A DNA stretch of 8,878 nucleotides from an uncultured Clostridia bacterium (GTDB lineage: Bacteria; Bacillota; Clostridia; Christensenellales; Pumilibacteraceae), in the NCBI GenBank assembly GCA_900553555.1, contig USEG01000029.1:1-8878 (forward strand), given 5' to 3'. The position numbers were made by a program, and so were the translations under genes. Positions 5,266-8,878 of this stretch are shown piece after piece; within the stretch, counting starts at the first letter, position 1, and each line of letters begins with the position of its first letter. The notes under the pieces are model-generated. The model worked only from the letters and a program-made list of their open reading frames with translations, did not search any database and had not been told where the DNA came from.

Positions 5266-6564
5266 TCAACCTATAGAAATATTGCCCGTGGGATAGAACA
5301 CTCTGTCGCCGCGTGAAAAATGCCACAGAGTCGCTATGGTCATCGGTCCGAGCCTTCCGATGTACATGATAAAAATAGACAAAAGTTTACTGCCAAAGCT
5401 AAGCGTCGGCGTTATGCCGGTGGAAAGTCCCACCGTTCCGAAGGCGCTTACCACTTCAAACAACGCGTCCACCAGCCTTAAATACGGGTCCATTATTATC
5501 ATAAGGTAGGTGCCGGTAATGACGACGCCCAGCGCAATAAGCGTTATTACGGCGGCTTTTTTAAATGCGTCGCGGGGCATGGAATAGCGGAATGCCTTTT
5601 CGGCGCGGTTTGTAGCGGACGCCTTTATGCCTTGCAGCAGCGTAAAAAAGGTGGTGGTCTTGATGCCGCCGCCGGTGGATCCCGGTGACGCGCCTATAAA
5701 CATGAGTATGGTTATCGTAAAGAGACCGGCGTTTGTAAACTGCCCCAGCGGAAAAGTAGAAAAGCCCGCGGTACGCGCCGATACGCTGAAAAAGAAAGCG
5801 CCCAGCCAAGTGATATCTTCCGTCGCTTTTATGAGCAGCGTTCCCGACAGCAGCAGCGCCGCCGTCGTGAGCAACACCACTTTGGTGTGCATCGAAAACT
5901 TTTTCCAGCGGAAGCGAGTCGAAAACATTTCGCGTATTACCAAAAAGCCTATACCGCCGAAGATGATAAGCGCGCAGGTGACGAGGTTGAGCAGTATGTC
6001 GTTTTGATAGGGAATGAGATTTTGGTAGTTGCCTAGAATATCGAATCCGGAATTGTTGAACGCCGCCACCGAGTGGAAAAGGCTGATAAACATTGCCTCG
6101 CCCACGGAATAGTCCCGGACAAAGACGATAAAGCTTAGCGCCGCGCCCGTAAGTTCGAAGGCGAGAGTGGTGAGAAAGACGCTGCGTATAAAGCGCACCA
6201 TATCTTTTGCCGAATCGAGGTTCATGCCCTCTTTTACCACCGTAAGTCCGCGGAACGTGATTTTTTTGCCGACGGCGAGTATAATGCCTGTGCCCACCGC
6301 GGTGACACCCAGACCGCCCAGCTGAATGAGCAGCATTACCACGACTTGTCCCACGCGCGTAAAGGTGTCGCCTACGTCCACGGCGATAAGACCGGTGACG
6401 CACACCGCGCTCGTAGAGGTGTACAGCGCGTCTATATAGTCGAGATGAACGCCTTCCTTTATGCTGAAAGGCATCATAAGCAGCAACGACCCTATGAGTA
6501 TCAGCGCGGCAAAACCCAGCGCTATTATTCGCGCCGGAGTGAGTATTTTAGATAATTTAGACAT
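5266..6564 (-). CDS. ktrB: Ktr/Trk potassium transporter channel subunit KtrB
   Basis: A 432-residue integral membrane protein of the TrkH/TrkG/KtrB superfamily that carries K+ (often Na+-dependent) across the cytoplasmic membrane. The length is normal for KtrB. It is built of four M1-pore-M2 repeats, and all four selectivity-filter glycines are visible: VTG at 56-58, NSG at 171-173, TAG at 265-267 and TVG at 377-379. The glycine/serine-rich intramembrane gating loop is IGASPGSTGGGIKTTT (290-305). The N-terminus is short and Lys-rich, as in KtrB. The only SD-like sequence is CGGAG, about 14 bases upstream, so translation may depend partly on coupling to the darA-like gene, which ends 30 bases before. 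ktrA follows 15 bases downstream. The channel and gating ring therefore come from one transcript, as is common in Bacillota. The identification is firm. Whether it is Na+- or H+-coupled cannot be read from the sequence. Confidence 0.94.
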   Translation of the reverse strand: MSKLSKILTPARIIALGFAALILIGSLLLMMPFSIKEGVHLDYIDALYTSTSAVCVTGLIAVDVGDTFTRVGQVVVMLLIQLGGLGVTAVGTGIILAVGKKITFRGLTVVKEGMNLDSAKDMVRFIRSVFLTTLAFELTGAALSFIVFVRDYSVGEAMFISLFHSVAAFNNSGFDILGNYQNLIPYQNDILLNLVTCALIIFGGIGFLVIREMFSTRFRWKKFSMHTKVVLLTTAALLLSGTLLIKATEDITWLGAFFFSVSARTAGFSTFPLGQFTNAGLFTITILMFIGASPGSTGGGIKTTTFFTLLQGIKASATNRAEKAFRYSMPRDAFKKAAVITLIALGVVITGTYLMIIMDPYLRLVDALFEVVSAFGTVGLSTGITPTLSFGSKLLSIFIMYIGRLGPMTIATLWHFSRGDRVFYPTGNISIG

Positions 6565-6594
6565 TTCGAATAAAATATCTCCGGAAAGTAAAAA

Positions 6595-6930
6595 TCAAAA
6601 CTTAATGCATTTTTCGATATCCATTACGAATACCACCGAGCCGCCGGTATGTACTTTTATGGGATAGGCCGACAAGCCCGCTTCCGACGTGTTGGCTACA
6701 ATCGTCGTCTGCACGCGTTCGCCGGCGTGGGCTTTTATGACGGCAAGCGCCGTTTCCAGTTTTTCCGCCTCCACGCCTATCATTAAAGTTATGCTTTTTT
6801 TGCGCAGAAAGCCGCCCGTGGAAGACAAAATGGTGGCGTAAATACCTTCGTTGTTTAAATGTTGCACCGTATTGGAGTAATCATCGCCCGAAATAACAGC
6901 CAAAATCATCTTATTGCATGATTGTTCCAT
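6595..6930 (-). CDS. darA: DarA/PstA-family cyclic-di-AMP receptor-like protein
   Basis: A 111-residue small PII-like protein of the cyclic-di-AMP receptor family (DarA in Bacillus, PstA in Staphylococcus; usual length about 109). Members are trimeric cytoplasmic sensors whose targets are largely unknown. Conserved stretches are MILAVISGDD (8-17), STGGFLRKKS (37-46), MIGVEAEKL (50-58) and TGGSVVFVMDIE (95-106). The start is chosen at 6930 because AAGGAG lies ten bases upstream (6941-6946 on the complement) and the protein then matches family length. The longer open frame to 7218 has no ribosome-binding site and crosses two promoters. Odd points: the GNTT that follows GGFL in characterised proteins (from memory) is replaced by KKSIT, and the large-loop segment before the C-terminal strands is different (ANTSEAGLSAYP, 79-90). 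Ligand binding could therefore differ. The gene heads an operon with ktrB and ktrA, which points to potassium homeostasis. The family call is firm; the symbol is used by family, not proven orthology. Confidence 0.85.
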   Translation of the reverse strand: MEQSCNKMILAVISGDDYSNTVQHLNNEGIYATILSSTGGFLRKKSITLMIGVEAEKLETALAVIKAHAGERVQTTIVANTSEAGLSAYPIKVHTGGSVVFVMDIEKCIKF

Positions 6931-6984
6931 ACTTATTATTCTCCTTGATAAATAAATTGGCAAAAGTTCCATTCTGCTATGAGC

Positions 6985-7013
6985 ATTATAGCAAGCATAT
7001 TGCAAAATGTCAA
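6985..7013 (-). promoter_or_regulatory. Consensus sigma-A promoter of darA-ktrB-ktrA
   Basis: On the minus strand TTGACA (7008-7013) is followed by a 17-base spacer and TATAAT (6985-6990), a perfect match to the sigma-A consensus in both boxes. Transcription should begin near 6978, giving an untranslated leader of about 48 bases. That is too short for a ydaO-type cyclic-di-AMP riboswitch, which often controls potassium genes in this phylum. Regulation is therefore more likely at the protein level or by a repressor. Confidence 0.88.
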
Positions 7014-7086
7014 ACGAAATGCGGCATATAGCAAATTTACACAAATAAGAATTATGTCGATTTTTCGTAAAGAATATGTAAAACGG

Positions 7087-7115
7087 TTGACGTGCTCCGG
7101 TTATTTTGGTATAAT
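7087..7115 (+). promoter_or_regulatory. Sigma-A promoter with extended -10 for the phosphate transporter
   Basis: TTGACG (7087-7092), a 17-base spacer and TATAAT (7110-7115), with TG at 7107-7108 forming an extended -10. The start would be near 7122, leaving a leader of about 22 bases with AAGGAG at 7133-7138. It fires away from the darA promoter, and the two -35 boxes are about 73 bases apart. That room (7014-7086) is AT-rich. I saw no clear Pho-box-like direct repeats there. Confidence 0.88.
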
Positions 7116-7143
7116 TACAGCCGTAAATACATAAGGAGTTTTT

Positions 7144-8766
7144 ATGACTACTCAACAAATCATTATGTTTCTTGTCATGCTGTTGTCCGGGACGGGCGTG
7201 TTTCTGGTGGGCGTACATCTTCTTACCTCAAACATCGAACAGCTTGCGACGGACAGGATAAAGAAACTGTTTGGAAAGACCGCCGACAAACGCCTCGTCA
7301 ACGTGGGCATAGGAGCGGCAACCACGGCCATAATACAGAGTTCGGGCGTTACTACCGTGCTCATAGTAGGCTTTGTAAACGTCGGCATTATGTCGCTCTC
7401 CCAGGCAACCGCCATGATAATGGGCGCCAATATAGGCACGACGATCACGGCGCAGATTGCGGCGCTAAGCGCTTTTCCTTTTACTACATACATTCAGATA
7501 CTGGTTTTTGTGGGCATATTCATGTCCATGCTCACCAAAAACGACAAGCTGAAAAAGGTGGGGCTGCTGGTAGCGGGTCTGGGGTTGATTTTTATAGGCT
7601 TGTCCATGATGTCCGATTCGATGGAAAGCTTTAAGACGAGTATTCAAAAGATTTTCGAGGCGGTGGAAAACCCGTTTTTGCTGTTTTTCCTGGGCATAGT
7701 GCTGACGGCGATAGTGCAGTCCAGCAGCGCCACGACGTCCATAATAATAGCCATGTCGGTGGCGGGCCTGCAGATAGGAACGGGCGGCAACGAAGTTTTG
7801 TATTTCATACTGGGCACCAACATAGGTTCGTGCGTTACGGCGATAATGTCCTCTTTCGGGGCGGGCGCCAACGCAAAGCGCGCCAGCCTTATACACCTTA
7901 TGTTCAACGTGTTCGGCTCCATAATATTTTTTATTATATTCCTGTGTTTCCCGTCGTTTATGGATATGACGTTCAAGCGCTGGTTCAGCCAGTCGGCGAC
8001 GCAGATAGCCATGTTCCACACCTTCTTCAACGTGGTGTGCACGATAATTTTCCTGCCGTTTTCGGAAGTGTTCGTCAAACTGTCCAAAATCATAATAAAA
8101 GACAAGAAAAAGCCAAAAGAGCAGTCCTATCTTGACGAACGTATGATTTCGTCGCCGTCTATCGCGCTGGAACAAATAGGCAAGGAGATGTTTCTGATAG
8201 CGGACCTTGCCATGGACACTTTCCGCGACGCATACAACGCGTTCGAAAAGCGGGATATGAGCAGCGCCGACGCCATACGCGGCAAAATCGATAAGATTTC
8301 CGATAAAATACAAAACATTGTCAGTTACATGATAAAAGTGTCGGCAAACTGTTCGGAAGAGGAAGAAAAAAAGATAACCACCTATCAAAACTGCATGGGC
8401 GACATCGAACGTATTTCCGATATAGCGGATAATTTTATAAAGTATACGCGGCATGAGGTGGAAAAAAACATGGAGTTTTCCGACGGCGTCATGGACGGCG
8501 TCAATCTCATGGTCAACCGCATTTACGAATTGTACGACATCACAAAGCAGGCCGTTACCGAAAACGACAAGGACAAGCTGGCGCACGTCGACGAAGTGGA
8601 AGACATGATAGACGGCGACAGAAAACGCCTTGTAAACGCGCATATAGAGCGGCTTAACAAAGGTCAGTGCAAGGCGGAGAGCAGCGGCATTTTCATCAAT
8701 CTCATCTCCAATATCGAAAGAATAGGCGACCATATCACATATATCGCCCATTCTATTGAGGCGTAA
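7144..8766 (+). CDS. Na+/phosphate cotransporter-family protein with PhoU-like domain
   Basis: A 540-residue membrane protein of the NptA/YjbB-type Na+/Pi cotransporter family, expected to move phosphate with Na+ across the cytoplasmic membrane. The family shows an inverted repeat with a QSSS signature in each half. Here the first is QSSGVTT (65-71) followed by GANIGTT (94-100), and the second is QSSSATT (192-198) followed by GTNIGS (224-229). Helices fill residues 8-315. After a Lys-rich linker (319-327) comes a PhoU-like helical domain (about 340-540) with the two metal-binding-type ExxxD motifs ERISD (422-426) and ERIGD (525-529). In the family this part is thought to regulate transport. 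AAGGAG five bases upstream fixes the start. The length is normal. The Ser-to-Gly change in the first signature is a small deviation. It is a single-gene unit, divergent from the darA-ktr operon. Direction of transport (import or export) cannot be told from sequence. Confidence 0.92.
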   Translation: MTTQQIIMFLVMLLSGTGVFLVGVHLLTSNIEQLATDRIKKLFGKTADKRLVNVGIGAATTAIIQSSGVTTVLIVGFVNVGIMSLSQATAMIMGANIGTTITAQIAALSAFPFTTYIQILVFVGIFMSMLTKNDKLKKVGLLVAGLGLIFIGLSMMSDSMESFKTSIQKIFEAVENPFLLFFLGIVLTAIVQSSSATTSIIIAMSVAGLQIGTGGNEVLYFILGTNIGSCVTAIMSSFGAGANAKRASLIHLMFNVFGSIIFFIIFLCFPSFMDMTFKRWFSQSATQIAMFHTFFNVVCTIIFLPFSEVFVKLSKIIIKDKKKPKEQSYLDERMISSPSIALEQIGKEMFLIADLAMDTFRDAYNAFEKRDMSSADAIRGKIDKISDKIQNIVSYMIKVSANCSEEEEKKITTYQNCMGDIERISDIADNFIKYTRHEVEKNMEFSDGVMDGVNLMVNRIYELYDITKQAVTENDKDKLAHVDEVEDMIDGDRKRLVNAHIERLNKGQCKAESSGIFINLISNIERIGDHITYIAHSIEA

Positions 8767-8843
8767 AACAGGCTCCAAAGACCGCGTCTAAAGTGTTTGC
8801 CGTCGCTATTAAGCGCACGACTACGAAAAAGAATAAGAAAAAA

Positions 8844-8878
8844 CCGTTTGCGATATGCAAACGGCTTTTTGTTTCTTT
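8844..8878 (+). terminator. Intrinsic terminator of the phosphate transporter gene
   Basis: CCGTTTGC (8844-8851) pairs with GCAAACGG (8857-8864) around a 5-base loop, followed by CTTTTTGTTTCTTT. A-residues before the stem extend the pairing with the T-run. It lies 77 bases after the stop codon. The stretch 8767-8843 has no gene with a start or ribosome-binding site. Confidence 0.85.

Noticed and set aside
5561..6403. 280-codon minus-strand frame overlapping ktrB
   Set aside because: An alternate-frame shadow rich in Arg, His and Gly inside a firmly identified transporter.
6931..6984. Cyclic-di-AMP riboswitch before the darA-ktr operon
   Set aside because: The predicted leader is only about 48 bases, too short for the ydaO class, and no matching motif was seen.
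6931..7218. Upstream extension of the darA-like frame
   Set aside because: It passes through both divergent promoters and would make the protein nearly twice the family length. The ATG at 6930 has AAGGAG.
7465..8778. Long (437-codon) minus-strand frame opposite the phosphate transporter
   Set aside because: It is an antisense shadow with a His/Arg/Tyr-rich product, no ribosome-binding site, and covers a firmly identified gene.
8767..8878. Lys-rich open stretch after the phosphate transporter
   Set aside because: An open frame exists but has no ATG or ribosome-binding site and runs through the terminator hairpin.

Overview
The window looks like chromosomal DNA of a low-to-moderate GC Bacillota, most likely an uncultured gut-type Clostridia. 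This rests on the strong Shine-Dalgarno sites (AAGGAG), consensus sigma-A promoters, U-tailed hairpin terminators, a DarA/PstA-type cyclic-di-AMP receptor protein and a Ktr potassium transporter. No tRNA, rRNA, CRISPR array or transposase was seen.

Region 1 (1-1180) looks like the edge or remnant of a mobile element. It has a structured leader with a terminator hairpin inside an inverted repeat (48-197). A reading frame from 292 to 963 follows, split by one in-frame TGA into a 131-residue unknown protein and a C-terminal sigma-70-region-4-like helix-turn-helix segment. Isoleucine codons in the first part are mostly ATC, unlike the ATA-rich genes downstream. A terminator-like hairpin and a GC-rich perfect hairpin close the region.

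Region 2 (1184-4489) is a two-gene operon with its own consensus promoter, a leader of about 260 bases, a one-base overlap between the genes and a strong shared terminator. The first gene encodes an AAA+ ATPase of the McrB/AAA_5 type with four predicted N-terminal membrane helices. The second encodes a partner resembling the McrC-like/DUF2357 class, with a C-terminal four-cysteine zinc ribbon. This is the best candidate for an under-described system, plausibly a membrane-tethered type IV restriction-like defence pair.

Region 3 (4567-7013, minus strand) is an apparent operon in the order darA-like, ktrB, ktrA: a cyclic-di-AMP receptor-family protein, the potassium channel subunit and its RCK gating subunit. 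A consensus promoter drives it. The layout links second-messenger sensing to potassium uptake.

Region 4 (7087-8878, plus strand) is a divergently transcribed Na+/phosphate cotransporter-family gene with a fused PhoU-like domain. It has an extended -10 promoter and its own terminator. Regions 3 and 4 together form an ion-homeostasis block next to the putative defence pair.
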